64,000 nucleotides of DNA from Magnolia sinica (taxonomy: Eukaryota; Streptophyta; Magnoliopsida; Magnoliales; Magnoliaceae): contig NC_080582.1 of the NCBI RefSeq assembly GCF_029962835.1, forward strand, positions 17,554,032 to 17,618,031, given 5' to 3'. The position numbers were made by a program, and so were the translations under genes. The notes under the pieces were generated by a model. It had not been told where the DNA came from. It saw only the letters and a program-made list of their open reading frames with translations, and ran no database searches. Position 1 is the first letter of the stretch, and each line of letters opens with the position of its first letter. Shown here one piece after another: positions 12,325 through 23,040 of the stretch.

Positions 12325-12720
12325 TGTGGGACCCACCGTGATATGTGTGCTTCATCCAAACCGTCCATCCAATTAGCAAGCTCATCTTAAGGCTTGAGAC
12401 AAAAAATAAGGCAAATCTGCATATCAGGTGGACCACACTATAGAAATCAGTGGGGATTGAACGTCTGCCATTGAATCTGTTGGGGTCATAGAAGTGCTGG
12501 ATAAATATGAAATTGTTTTTCCTCTTAATCTAGGTCTTTGTGACCTTATGAACAGATTGGATGGAAGTAAACGTTGTAGTGGGCTCGACGAATTGTTTAA
12601 CGGTGAGAATCATTATCTCCACTGTTATTTGTGGTATGGTCCAAATGATCTTCCGATGTGATTCATTTGGGTAATGCTCTAAAATAACCTCTCAAAATAG
12701 ATGAATGGTGTAGATGGCGC
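12325..12720. mobile_element. Foldback (hairpin) element, copy 1
   Basis: The left arm starts GTGTGGGACCCACCGTGAT with CCGTCCATCC, and the right arm has AATAGATGAATGGTGTAGAT. Between them lie the family landmarks: a GTGGACCACAC box, CAGTGGGGATTGAACG, a centre with GTGACCTTATGAACAG and GATTGGATGG, and the complementary right-hand boxes. The whole unit is nearly self-complementary. The right end runs into the 46-bp minisatellite. Confidence 0.75.
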
Positions 12721-12724
12721 GGCC

Positions 12725-13320
12725 CATTGATGCGGCCCACTTGATGTATATGAGGCCCATTGGTGCGGCCCATGTGATGTGGCCCACTTGATGTATATGA
12801 GGCCCATTGGTGTGGCCCGTGGATGCGGCCCACTTGATGTATATGAGGCCCATTGGTGTGGCCCGTGGATGCGGCCCACTTGATGTATATGAGGCCCATT
12901 GGTGTGGCCCGTGGATGCGGCCCACTTGATGTATATGAGGCCTATTGGTGCGGCCCGTGGATGCGGCCCACTTGATGTATATAAGGCTCATTGGTGCAGC
13001 CCATGTGATGTGGCCCACTTAATGTATATGAGGCCCATTGTGATGTATATGTGGCCCATGAGTGAGGCCCATTATGATGTATATTGGCCCATATGATGAG
13101 GCCCCAATGTGATGTGTATGAGGCCCGTATGATGAGGCCCGTTGAGCAGTATATTAGGCCCTTGTGTGAGGCCCGTATGATGAGGCCCGTTGAGCAGTAT
13201 ATTAGGCCCTTGTGTGAGGCCCGTTGAGAAGTACATTGAGCTCCTATGTGAGGCCCTTTATGTTGTATGTGAGACCCTTATGTGAGGCCATGGGCCCCAC
13301 TATATGTTAGGCCCTACGTG
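12725..13320. repeat. GGCCC minisatellite, 46-bp unit
   Basis: At least six units start at 12732, 12779, 12825, 12871, 12917, 12963 and 13010, with spacing of 46-47 bp. Each holds GCGGCCCACTTGATGTATAT followed by GAGGCCCATTGGTG. Beyond 13040 the array decays, but a 54-bp or similar unit with GAGGCCCGTATGATGAGG is itself duplicated (about 13120-13220). GGCCCACTTGATGTATATG matches the arm of the adjacent foldback element, so the array probably grew from that arm. Confidence 0.85.
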
Positions 13321-13439
13321 GGCCACTCCTTGGGAGCAATGTTGGTTAAATGTCTACATTGATGGGCAATGATGGTTAGATGTCAACATTATGACCTTCC
13401 CTTAGGCATTGTTACGCCCATTCTCATCCTTCTCTAAGT

Positions 13440-15115
13440 GGGTTGACTCTAATCATTGGGCCCCATTGATATTGCATGATCCATCTATTTTTCTTGGGCT
13501 AACCCAAAATATTGGGCCCCCATTGGTTGTTAGTAGGGTCGATTTAATTTTGGAGTCCATCTAGTACTTATTTGGGCCCCCTATGGCATCTAGCGGGCTG
13601 TATAATAGTATGGTGAAGGAAGCCCGTTCCCGATCTTTAGGTTTATAGGTAGGCCACCTAGGCCCAACCTTTATTTGAGGAGAATTCATCCTCACTATAG
13701 ACGGAGGGATCCGTGCTATCAGAATTGATATATCCACAGTCGAGGACTAACCCTCATGTTACAGATTTGTTGTCCTTCCATGGACCCTGCCTTGTATATA
13801 GGACGATTATCGATACCGACTATGAGTATGTGATGGTATAGCCTCATGATACATGCCCATACGCATCATTTGTATGCTTGTTGGGAGATGTGGCTAATCA
13901 TTGCATATGTCATTGGGTAGATTGTTTATGGGAATCCTTGATAGGCAGAGTCGTCCCACATGAGCGCACGATATGCGCAGGATTGATGCATGATTGGACT
14001 GTGTGACTTATGCATCTTATATTGTGTGATTATGATTACTGTACGCCCTAACGACATAAGGGTTGTAGCCTCCGCAGGTATACGTGGATGACAAGATTTG
14101 ATACCGGAAATCTTTTCTTTACATGGGATGCTATAGATGCCCCTAGGTGAAATTCTCTAAACCCTTATGGTACTAGGAGGTCACTCCAACGGCTAGACCG
14201 AGTGGATGTATAAGCGCATGAGAGCCATATACCAGTAGGCCGCGTCTCCCATTGTGTCGTGGTTGGTTGGAAGGGGATGCAGCCTTACCTGCCCAAGAGG
14301 AGGGGGCACAGCTAGGCTGAGTTTGACTAGCTCGAGGAATGGGTCCGCTATTGACGAGCTGAGCCTGATATTGGCAGGCGGATAGTGAGGTCTCTTCCAC
14401 TTACCTTATTGCGCGCGATGTGGCAGAAATTTGATTTGGAGTGTACTACGCCCCAGTAATTATCCAGAGAGAACTGTACTGATATATGATGCTTCAGAGA
14501 TGAGCTTGTTTGATATGTGGATTGGTATGCTTGAGCTGCATCTTGCACATAACATTGGCTATCTAGGCCTTGCATTGAATCGCATGGCCTTGGTGTGGCC
14601 AACAGCATTCATGCCTTACATCGCATAGCCTTGGTACGGCTGATAGTATTCATGAACTCGTCAACATATTCCGCATTACTCTGATATTGCATACTTGCAT
14701 TGCTATCTTGTGCACATACTTTCACTACCATCTAAGCTTTATATAAGCTTATGCATGATTGATGCGTGCAGGTGATGCTAGGTCATAGCTGAGCAGGAGC
14801 AAGAGCGTGCCGCAGAGCTTCTGGAGTTTCTATCCTTATTATCTTTGTATTTTCCTTTATGCGCATTGTACTTAAAGTTTTGATTATAGTGGATATGTGA
14901 TGATGTTTCTAGTTGTTGTTGTTTGTGGGTTATGCTTATGGTTATGCTTCTTGCAAGATAAATGTACGTCAAAAATCCTCCTTGTAGGATCTTAGGATTG
15001 GAATCTGGCGTATGGGCATTGGGAGCTGAGAATGGAGTACTATGGATGCTGTCGGTGTCGGATTTAGCGATCGAAAATTTTGTGAGCTCGGTTTCCAAGT
15101 TTGGGACGTGAAATT
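13440..15115 (+). mobile_element. Decayed LTR, probably Gypsy
   Basis: The 3' side is LTR-like: a GTGCAGGTGATGCTAGGTC block (14767 on), a T-rich stretch, and an end CCAAGTTTGGGACGTGAAA at about 15097-15115, which resembles the GGGGCGTGACA ends of Gypsy LTRs. The 5' boundary is not resolved; 13440 is only a guess. No coding sequence or target duplication was found. Confidence 0.4.
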
Positions 15116-15444
15116 ATCCACATGAAGTGCTTAATGATAGATATTAGTCATGTAGCACACTTTGGGCATTTGAAGATAAGGGTGGCATATAATTCCCATA
15201 CCACATTGGGTGGTGTGTAATATTAAAACATGGGCCATTAAAAAATACATGATCACACATATTACACATGTGACACAACAATAGTTGTGTAGTGCTTTAC
15301 AATGATTGTCGGCACATGCTAGCCCTTGAAAATGGATAGTTGCATGTACTCTTAGAAGATGAGCCATATGGCCACTATATGATGCACTCTATAAAAAGTG
15401 GGATTACTTGTTCTCATTTTTTCGGATGGGGATTGCATGAGAAT
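15116..15444. other. Nothing recognised
   Basis: Mixed-composition DNA without an ORF of note, a repeat or an RNA gene that I can support. Confidence 0.5.
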
Positions 15445-15885
15445 GGGTAGGAGCTCTGAAGGGCCACCGTGATGTATGGGTTTTATCGGCAAACTTTATC
15501 TATTTTTCTGTATCATTTCTCAGGTTTTATGCCAAAACCTGAGGCAAATCCAAGACACAGATGAACCACATGGTGGAGATTAAACTCTTACCATTGAAAA
15601 CTTCCCGAGAGACAAAAGTTTTAGATCAAGATGATATTTATGTTTTCCTTTTATCAACATCTACCTAACTTTATAAATAAGTTAGATGGAAAATAAGCAT
15701 CATGATGGACCCTAGTAAAGTTTTGACAATGAGCATCATTATCACCGCTACTTCCTACGTTGTAGTCCACTCAAGCCTTCGATCTGCCTTAACTTCTGGT
15801 TCTATTTCATAAAATGATGCCGTTAAATGAATATTCGATATAAATAAAATTCACACATCATTGTAGCCACTTGGAGCTCCTGCCC
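15445..15885. mobile_element. Foldback element, copy 2 (GGAGCTCTG subfamily)
   Basis: Termini are GGGTAGGAGCTCTGAAGGG on the left and the complement of GGGCAGGAGCTCCAAGTGG on the right, followed inward by the CACCGTGATGTATGG box. The centre has the ACTTTATAAATAAGTTAGATGG landmark of the family. Outer arms match copy 9 (21813-22035) but differ from the GGATTGCG and GGATTAGG subfamilies. No target duplication is visible. Confidence 0.75.
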
Positions 15886-16435
15886 TTAATTAGAGATAAG
15901 GGGGTAGGATACAATCCGACTTACATTTTTTTATGATCTTAAAAATGACGTTTTTTAAATTTAAAAATAAAAATTAAATTAAAAAAATGAAAGAAAAATA
16001 AAAATCGAATTATACAATAAGCCGATTTGGGTTCGATCAACAGAACCTACAAGTGAGCGGACATGACGTGTCTTGTGGAGTCAGAGCCGAGCCACACTCA
16101 CAGGCGAGTTTCTAAGTGACTTGGCTTGAGATCCACAACAGTTGAGTTGACCACACTGAGTTTTGAGCGAGTCACCAAGTTAGAGAGTTGCTGATTTCAA
16201 AATTCAAAGTAACCATTTAATATAATATTTGGATGTGGGACATACCCTTCGTGCCGTACAATGGCGATCACATGGGTAGTGTCCATTTTGGTGATCCCTA
16301 CTGTCATCTGGTGGGCCCCATCAAGGGATGATGCTTAATCAGTGCATCAGGCTATCCTCCGAGGCTGGATTGACTTGAATATATGGCACACGTACGGTGG
16401 GTCAGTTGCCAGAACTACAGAAATGGGACATGGAC
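15886..16435. other. AT-rich DNA with a GAGTC-rich segment; no gene
   Basis: 15930-16010 is A-rich with an AAAAT pattern. 16080-16200 is rich in GAGT/ACTC words, as also at 17040-17180, 43010-43110, 45400-45560 and 46090-46270. The identity of this repeat is not known to me. Confidence 0.45.
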
Positions 16436-16967
16436 TCGGTAGTGACCCCTCCTGTATCAAGTCCCGTGCTGGTTGGTACTGGTCAAAGCTCCATGGTCCC
16501 ACCACGACGTATTTGTATCCACGCCGTCCATCTATTTTCCAAATCATTTTATGGTATGATCTTAAGAATGAGGCAGATCAAAAACTCAAATGGACCACAC
16601 CATACGAACAGTGGGGATTGAACGCCCATGATTGAAAACTTATTGTGGGCCACAGAAGTTTTGGATCAAGGGGATTTCTATGTTTTCCCTTCATCTACGT
16701 TTACTTGACTTTATGACCGGGTTGGATGGCAAATAGACATTTCGGTAGGCCCTAGGCATGTTTCAACGGTTGGCATTATTATCCCCACTGCTTCCTGTGG
16801 TGTGGTCCACCGGAGCTTTGGATCTGCCAAATTTTTGGGCTCATGCCATATAATGAGATGGAAAAATGAATGGACGGCATGGATAAAACAAATACATAAT
16901 GTGGGAGCCACATAGCTTTTCCAGTACTGACCAGTATTGAGCTCGGTACTGGAGGTGTCGCTACCGA
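16436..16967. mobile_element. Foldback element, copy 3 (GGTACTGG subfamily)
   Basis: The left terminus TCGGTAGTGACCCCTCC and the right terminus (complement TCGGTAGCGACACCTCC) pair. Inward of them, GTTGGTACTGGTCAAAGC pairs with TACTGGTCAGTACTGG, then the shared CCACCACGACGTATTTG and CGCCGTCCATC arms. About 530 bp with a near-complete self-complementary structure. No convincing target duplication. Confidence 0.8.
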
Positions 16968-17999
16968 AAACGGTTGTTAGCTGTCACCCGTTGGTTATGT
17001 CCTCTCTCAATACAACTAGACCGTCCTTTTGGTGGGCCTGGTCAGATTCAAAAGCAATGTTGAGTCCATTCGATTTCACCGAGTCATTGAGTAGACTCGA
17101 CGAGTCAAACTAATTTGAGTCTGAGACATGCTCTCAACTGAGTTCATCGATTCAAGACCGAGTCAACTCACCGAGTTTTATAACATCATCTAACCCAGTC
17201 CCTCAATTAAATGTCCGGGCCCAGGTTCGAAAGCAGTATAATTCACAGTAGTACTCCTGGTTGTATCTGTTCACATGGACAGATCATCCGAACAATCTGA
17301 ACCATCTATTAAGTCCAGAACACATTCAATGGATTACCATTTGAAAATCGCATTGATCAGATCAGTCTATCCATTTTTATTTGGCCATTCTTCTCTCTCC
17401 ATTCCTTTTCCAAGCCATGGATCGGATGATTAAAATTGTCTAACAAAAGTGATTCTTTGAAATCATAATCAATCCATGGTGGGCCCTAAAAAAGGCAATG
17501 GATCAAATTATTGATTAGACATATTTTTTGTAAACAATCTTGACTGTCCATATTAAAAGGCATAGATCAAATGGTCAACATTTATCAGATTAAAGTGATA
17601 TTTGCATGGTAGCCAATGAAACATGCATTCCACCTAATGAACAGTTTGGATCGATGGATTGGATTGTCTAGGTGTCCTAAAGCTAGTTAAAGTCCTATAA
17701 GTTATAGGGCTCTAGCGTTTAAGTCCAACCGGTTGGACCTTAACTTTATGGTCCACCCAGTCAGTAACTTCCAACGTGTCATGGCTGTGTGACAATCAAC
17801 CCATTCCAATGGGTTGGCCTGGCCTCACCATGAGGATATTTTCTTTAAAGATCAGCACCGTCCACTCATCAAGTGGTCCAGAAATTGATAAATGACAAAA
17901 TAGGAGTGTGGTCCACTCAATGAGTGAATGAGGCTGATTTTTTCACAAGGTGATTGACGTGGTGCGGCGACCATAACCCATTGGACAATTGGATGTAAT
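16968..17999. other. Intergenic DNA; no gene
   Basis: Contains a GAGTC-rich segment (17040-17180). The rest has no supported feature. Confidence 0.5.
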
Positions 18000-18991
18000 G
18001 GGAGCGGATTAGGTCAGGCTGTGACTGTGGGGCCCACCTTGGTGTATCTGTTGTATGAAATCGGATTGCGTACTGAGTTACTCACTACGCTCTTGTCGTA
18101 CTGAGTAAACTCATTTGGGCCCACCTTAAATGTATGTGGTCTATCCACACCGTCCATCCATTTTTCCATCTAATTTAAGGGGTTAAGCCCAAAATTGAAG
18201 CATATCCAAAGATAGACATGTGGGGATAATGATTTCCACCATTGAAACCTTTCTAGGCCCTACAGTCATGTTTATTTGTCATCCAAACGGTTCATAAGAT
18301 CATACAGACATGGACAAAAGGAAAACACAAATATAAGCTTGATCCAAAACTTCTGTGGCCACCAATAATTTTTCAACGTAGACATTCAATTCAACTGTTT
18401 CCTGTGGTGTGATCCATTTAAACATTGTATATGTTTCAGTTTTGGGATCAAGCACTAAAATTATCTGGTAAAATGGATGGACAGAGCGGATAAAATACAT
18501 AAATCATGGTGGACCTCATAGGGTTTACTCCATACGCTAAGCCTAGTAAGTTACTCACTACGCAATCCCCATCTGTGTTGTATATCCCCCATCCATTTTA
18601 CCCTACATCCTTAGGGCATGGCCCAAAAATGAAGTAGATCCAAATTTCATGAGACACATCATAGGAAAATGTGGTGATTGACCACCAAAGTTTATACGGA
18701 TACTTGTGTTTTCCCTTCATCCAGGTATTTGTTACCTTATCAATAAGTTGGATGGCCAATAAACATTGGCTTGGACCATAGAAAGTTTTTAACAATGAGA
18801 GTTTAACCATCACTCATTTTTTGTGGTGTGGTCCACTTGATATTTGGTTCTTCATTTTTGAGCTCATGCCCTAAAATGATCTAGTAAAATGGATGGACAG
18901 AGTGGATATATAACACATACATCAAAGTGAGCCTTATAGTCACAACTGGACTGACCTGGGTATTACCATGACCCGACTAAATCTACTCCCC
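18000..18991. mobile_element. Foldback element, copy 4 (GGATTAGG subfamily), split by copy 5
   Basis: The left terminus GGGAGCGGATTAGGTCAGG (18000 on) and right terminus (complement GGGGAGTAGATTTAGTCGGG) match copies 6, 7 and 13. The arm reaches GGTGTATCTGTTGTAT, then is broken by a second foldback element (18057-18574) and resumes at GTGTTGTATATCCCCC. The rest carries all the family landmarks through AATGGATGGACAGAGTGG. Confidence 0.82.
18057..18574. mobile_element. Foldback element, copy 5, nested in copy 4, with 9-bp target duplication
   Basis: It begins GAAATCGGATTGCGTACTGA and ends with the complement of AGATGGGGATTGCGTAGTGA. Flanks are CTGTTGTAT (18048-18056) and GTGTTGTAT (18575-18583), 8 of 9 identical. 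The inner structure is the family hairpin, with its centre inverted relative to copy 4. A 9-bp duplication with long inverted repeats is the mark of Mutator-like elements. Same subfamily as copies 8 and 20. Confidence 0.87.
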
Positions 18992-18996
18992 AACTG

Positions 18997-19064
18997 TGTA
19001 GAGCAGACGGCGCACCTATTCTTGATAAAATGTAGAGCAGACTGCCTACCTATTCTTGACATAA
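18997..19064. repeat. 34-bp tandem duplication
   Basis: TGTAGAGCAGAC followed by ACCTATTCTTGA occurs at 18997 and again at 19031 with few mismatches. Confidence 0.7.
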
Positions 19065-19066
19065 AT

Positions 19067-20050
19067 TGACTGGAAGAAGCTTTGAATGGAAGTGGACCTA
19101 GTCCTTGGGATATGGGAAGTCCTATATAAGATATGACATAACTAGGCTAAGTGCATCTGAATCAAATAAATTCATTCTAGATAGGGCGAAATTATTGTTC
19201 AAATGCGGATTGTAAATTAGCCATAACTTTTGATCTTAGTATTGTTACGAGATACATAGTTTATGAATTTTGATTGGGATATGCCATCCAAGACCAATTG
19301 ACTTGCATAAGCGTGTTGCATCACTCAACTTTGGGGGAAAATACTTCATTTCAATTCAAAATTGTAGTTTTATGAAAAACTTATTATTATTTTTAGTAAG
19401 TTTTAAATTAAATGTATCTCATTCATTTTAGAATTTTTAGCATGTCCAGTCTTCCTAAAATTTACTTTTTATAATGGCAGAAATCATTCAACAGAATTAC
19501 ATTAAACTTTTTATTTTTAATAAATTTATTATTTTAGTTAAGTTATGGTCTATTCGCATAATGATTACTAACTAGGGTTTGCTTTTCTTTATAAGTAATG
19601 TAATCAAAAGTTTGAGGATGATTATTAATTAATAAAATTTCTAATTTTTCTCTCTCAATGATTCTAGATTTTGCATACTTGAGGTAGACAGTGATCTCCC
19701 TCATTACACCCTTTCCTGTGTCATTGATCTTGGCCAATTAACAATGGGTCTTTTCAATAGAGACCGCACTATAATTATATTCATTTCATATGTGGGACCT
19801 ATCAATTCCCACGGTTTTTAAAGGCTGTGAAGTCTTATCAAACAGAGCCAAATATTCAACTCTGGATCTTAACCAAATTTAAGGCCTAGATCAAAACTAC
19901 CCGGATGCAGCTCACATGTGTCATACGAATGATGGACTTGTACTATTAGTGGACCAATATGATAGTTTAATAGGATAGTTTTATGCACATACGAACATTA
20001 AAAATATTCCAGAGAAGAGTCCTAATTTACCAAATAATGCCTCTGGAAAT
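19067..20050. other. AT-rich DNA; no gene
   Basis: No supported ORF or repeat. The last 30 bases (about 20022-20050) are a direct copy of a segment at 20680-20706. Confidence 0.5.
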
Positions 20051-20559
20051 GGGGAGCAGATTAGGTGAGGCCCTGGGCCACCCATGACAATGCGTCCCTT
20101 ACCGTGGGGCCTACCTTGATGTATGTATTGTATATCCACACCATCTATCCATTTTTTAGATTATTTTAGGGCTTGAGCACAAAAAATAAAGTAGATCTAA
20201 TTTTTAGATGGACCATACCATAAGAAACAGTGGTGATTATCCATTTATAAGCCATAAAATTTTTGGAGCAATTTGATATATTTTTTTTTCTCTTCATGCA
20301 GGTTTATGTGACCTTATCAACAGGTTGGATGGCAAATAAACATTATAGGCCTTAAAAAGTTTTTAATGGCAGGGGCATTCAATAACTATTGTTTTAGTGT
20401 CATAGTCTGAGATTTATATTTGCTTCAATTTTAGGCTCATGCCCTAAAATGGCCTAGCAAAATAGATGAATGGTGCGGATGTAGAATACATGCATCAAGG
20501 TAGAACCCAAAATAAGGGCCACACCATCTTGGGATGAGGCCGGCACCTAATCCGGTCCC
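20051..20559. mobile_element. Foldback element, copy 6 (GGATTAGG subfamily)
   Basis: The left end GGGGAGCAGATTAGGTGAGG and right end (complement GGGACCGGATTAGGTGCCGG) pair. The arm then reads GTGGGGCCTACCTTGATGTA. The centre is CTTATCAACAGGTTGGATGG. Self-complementary over most of its 510 bp. Confidence 0.82.
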
Positions 20560-20560
20560 A

Positions 20561-20706
20561 AAAATTCCTTAGAGAGAGTTTACCAAACACGGATTTCTTG
20601 TGACCCACCACATTCCTGCACTCGAGGCTACTTGGCTGGGTAGCTTCCGAGCACAGGAACTTCCTGCCAGGGGCCGAATTTTCCAAACTATGCCTCAGGA
20701 AATGAT
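20561..20706. repeat. Short imperfect hairpin repeat
   Basis: ATTCCTTAGAGAGAGTTTAC on the left pairs imperfectly with the complement of ATTTCCTGAGGCATAGTTTG on the right, giving a roughly 145-bp hairpin unit. Its right end (CCAAACTATGCCTCAGGAAA) recurs in direct orientation at about 20028-20050, on the other side of copy 6. Confidence 0.5.
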
Positions 20707-20799
20707 CAGTGCTTTTTGAGGAGCGAAATTACTAAATAAGCACAACTAATTTTATTATTTTATTTTATTTTTGGTTTTAAAACCATGCATCAAGAATTG

Positions 20800-21250
20800 T
20801 TGGCCCAATAAGTATATTCCGGACATCCAATGTATCCTATAGATTCACATCATTTAAAGGCATTATCTTAAAAATGAAGCATGGTAGACTATACCATAGG
20901 AAATAGTGGTGAGTTTTGGATTGAGCTGATATATTTTTGTTATTTATTTTTATTGCCTTCATCCAGGCTTTTGTGACCTTATCAACAGATTGGATGGAAA
21001 ATAAACACTAGAGAAGCATTAAGGTACACCCTAAGAAACTTTTAATGGTAGGGCATTCAATCACTACTGTTTCCTATGGTAGATCCACCCACCTGATTAT
21101 TGGATCTGCTTCATTTTTTGGATAATACTCTAAAATGATCTCGAAAAAGAGATGAATGGCATAGATACAAAATAAATACATCAAGGTGGGCCCCACAGTA
21201 AGGGCTACACCGTCTTGGGTAGGTCCCGAGTCCCACCTAATCCACTCCCC
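20800..21250. mobile_element. Foldback element, copy 7 (GGATTAGG subfamily, left arm decayed)
   Basis: The right end CCCACCTAATCCACTCCCC is the complement of the copy 6 terminus. The right arm GGTGGGCCCCACAGTAAGG and the centre (CTTATCAACAGATTGGATGG) are clear. The left arm lacks the GGGCCCACC box. Confidence 0.72.
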
Positions 21251-21258
21251 GCAACGGA

Positions 21259-21750
21259 GAAATCGGATTGCATCCTGAGTTACTCATTAAGCTCTTATCG
21301 CCTACTGTGAATGTATGTAGTCTATCCACACCGTCCATCCGTTTTTCCAAATAATTTAACGGGTTGAACCCAAAATTGAAGCATATCTAAAGATCAAGCG
21401 GATCATACCACAGGAAATGGTGGGAATAATGATTTCCACCATTGAAACCTTGCTAAGACCCACAGCGATGTTTATTTGTCATTCAACATGTTCATAAGAT
21501 CACACAGACGTGGATGAATGGAAAACATAAAAATAAGCTTGATCCAAAACTTATGTGGCCCTCAAGAATTTTTCAACAGAAGATGTTCAATTCACACTTT
21601 TTCCTGTTGTGTGCTCCATTTTAGTGTTGGATATGTTTCATTTTTGGGATCAAGCCCTAAAATTATTCGATAAAATGGATGGACAGATTGGATCAAATAC
21701 ATAAATCATGATGAACCTCATAGAGTTTACTCAGTACACAATCTGCTTCT
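21259..21750. mobile_element. Foldback element, copy 8 (GGATTGCG subfamily)
   Basis: It starts GAAATCGGATTGCATCCTGA and ends with the complement of AGAAGCAGATTGTGTACTGA. Flanking 9-mers are CGCAACGGA (21250-21258) and CACTATGGA (21751-21759): 6 of 9 match, and two of the three mismatches are CpG-type transitions, so a decayed 9-bp duplication is likely. The inner sequence is close to copy 5, including the inverted centre. Confidence 0.8.
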
Positions 21751-21812
21751 CACTATGGAACGCTGATTAATGATTGAGAACTACCCTAGCATGTCCCAAG
21801 CGCTAAACAGGC

Positions 21813-22035
21813 TGGGGCTCTGAGGAGCCCACCATGATGTATGGGCTCTAAACAGGCTGATCTTCAACTGCTCCCAACAAGTTATTAATGGTACGTGTGT
21901 AATCCCCATTGTGTTCCACTTAAATCCTTCGATCAGCCTCATTTTTTTAGCTTATATCCTAAAATGACATGGAAAAATGGATTGATTGTGTTGATAAACC
22001 CATTCATCACGGTTGGCCTCTTAGAGCTCTGGTCC
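21813..22035. mobile_element. Foldback element, copy 9, internally deleted
   Basis: The left end CTGGGGCTCTGAGGAGCCC and right end (complement GGACCAGAGCTCTAAGAGG) match copy 2. Only the left arm tip and the right half (from about 21900) remain; the centre and half of the left arm are gone, leaving 223 bp. Confidence 0.7.
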
Positions 22036-22233
22036 GTTCAGAGCTCCGGAAAGGCGAGCTAGTGTAGTACCTAATCTGCATCCCCCGCAATGTTACCATA
22101 CTGATAAAAAAAATAATGACAATCCAATAATAAGATATGTCAGATGTTAGATGAATTGGGTGTTATGATATCCCTAGTGATCCCACAATCCTAGACTTCA
22201 CTGCTTTTTAGAGTAAAATGCCAAACAAGGGGG

Positions 22234-22386
22234 TGTGTACTAACAAGTTAGCAAGCTTAAAAAAGAAAAGAAAGTGGTTTCTTACTCTTGCTGGGGTGGT
22301 AGACTCTCAGGAGTTTCAACACCCGGTCAAGGGTTCGAGCATCCATAGGTGGTGAAATTCCACAAGCATGAGTGTGTGAAAAAAGT
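22234..22386 (+). mobile_element. tRNA-derived SINE, copy 1
   Basis: The core matches the two other copies: TTACTCTTGCTGGGGTGGTA (A-box region, about 22281), GGTCAAGGGTTCGAGCATCC (B box, about 22325), then GGTGAAATTCCAC and AGTGTGTG before an A-run. An 18-of-20 direct repeat AGTAAAATGCC(A/C)AACA(A/G)GGG flanks it (22212 and 22384), taken as the target duplication. About 40 bases between the left duplication and the usual SINE start are extra. Confidence 0.72.
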
Positions 22387-22581
22387 AAAATGCCCAACAG
22401 GGGCATTTATAAACTTTTATCTCATGAAGAGCATATGCCTTGAATTGATTTTGGAATAATGCAAGTTTCTAAATAATTATGTGCAAAAAAAATCCTAAAA
22501 GATAATTTAAAAAATAAATAAATTTATTACAAAATTTCTTAAGAATTTAAATTCTTCCACTACCAGGACAAAATGAAACTT

Positions 22582-23040
22582 AAGGGAGATGCTTTTCAAG
22601 AAGCGAAAAGTTTCAAAATGATCTCATTTACTTCTATTTTCTCTAAAAGGTAGTGAACTCGAGAATTGGAAGCTCATGAGCTATGTGCATAACCTCTAAT
22701 CTGTTTAACATGCACAACCTACTATGGTGTTTAAGCTCCGATCAAATCACCAAATGGGCATTCACACTATTTTCTCTAAAAGGTAGTGAACTCGAGAATT
22801 GCTAAATGATCTATGCATTTATTTGGATGTTTTTGAATGGTGTATATTAGTATTATTGTTTGCCCATCTCACCATTTAATATGCAAGATTTTGATGCTTA
22901 TAATGATCATGTGGTGGATCTGTTGGAGGGTTGGATGTTAGACATATATCTTGTGAGCTGCACAATTCTTGATCTTTTTAGAGAAAAAACTAAAACAATG
23001 ATGTTTAGGTAGTTTCTCTCGCAGAAAAGCAGTACCTTGT
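22582..23040. mobile_element. Non-autonomous element with about 100-bp imperfect inverted ends
   Basis: GATGCTTTTCAAGAAGCGA on the left pairs with the complement of TACTGCTTTTCTGCGAGAG on the right. Further in, TTTTCTCTAAAAGGTAGTGA and AAGCTCATGAGCTATGTG pair with matching right-hand segments. A 33-bp segment starting TTTTCTCTAAAAGG is repeated directly at about 22636 and 22768. Superfamily unassigned; no target duplication recognised. Confidence 0.55.

Noticed and set aside
11622..12336. Several ORFs on both strands in GGCCC-rich DNA
   Set aside because: High GC repeats with few stops; no domain, no consistent codon use, and overlapping on both strands.
12663..13018. Three overlapping minus-strand ORFs with repeated WASYTSSGPH/MGLIYIKWA peptides
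   Set aside because: They are one 46-bp minisatellite read in three frames. The unit is not a multiple of 3, so the peptide cycles through frames; there is no gene context.
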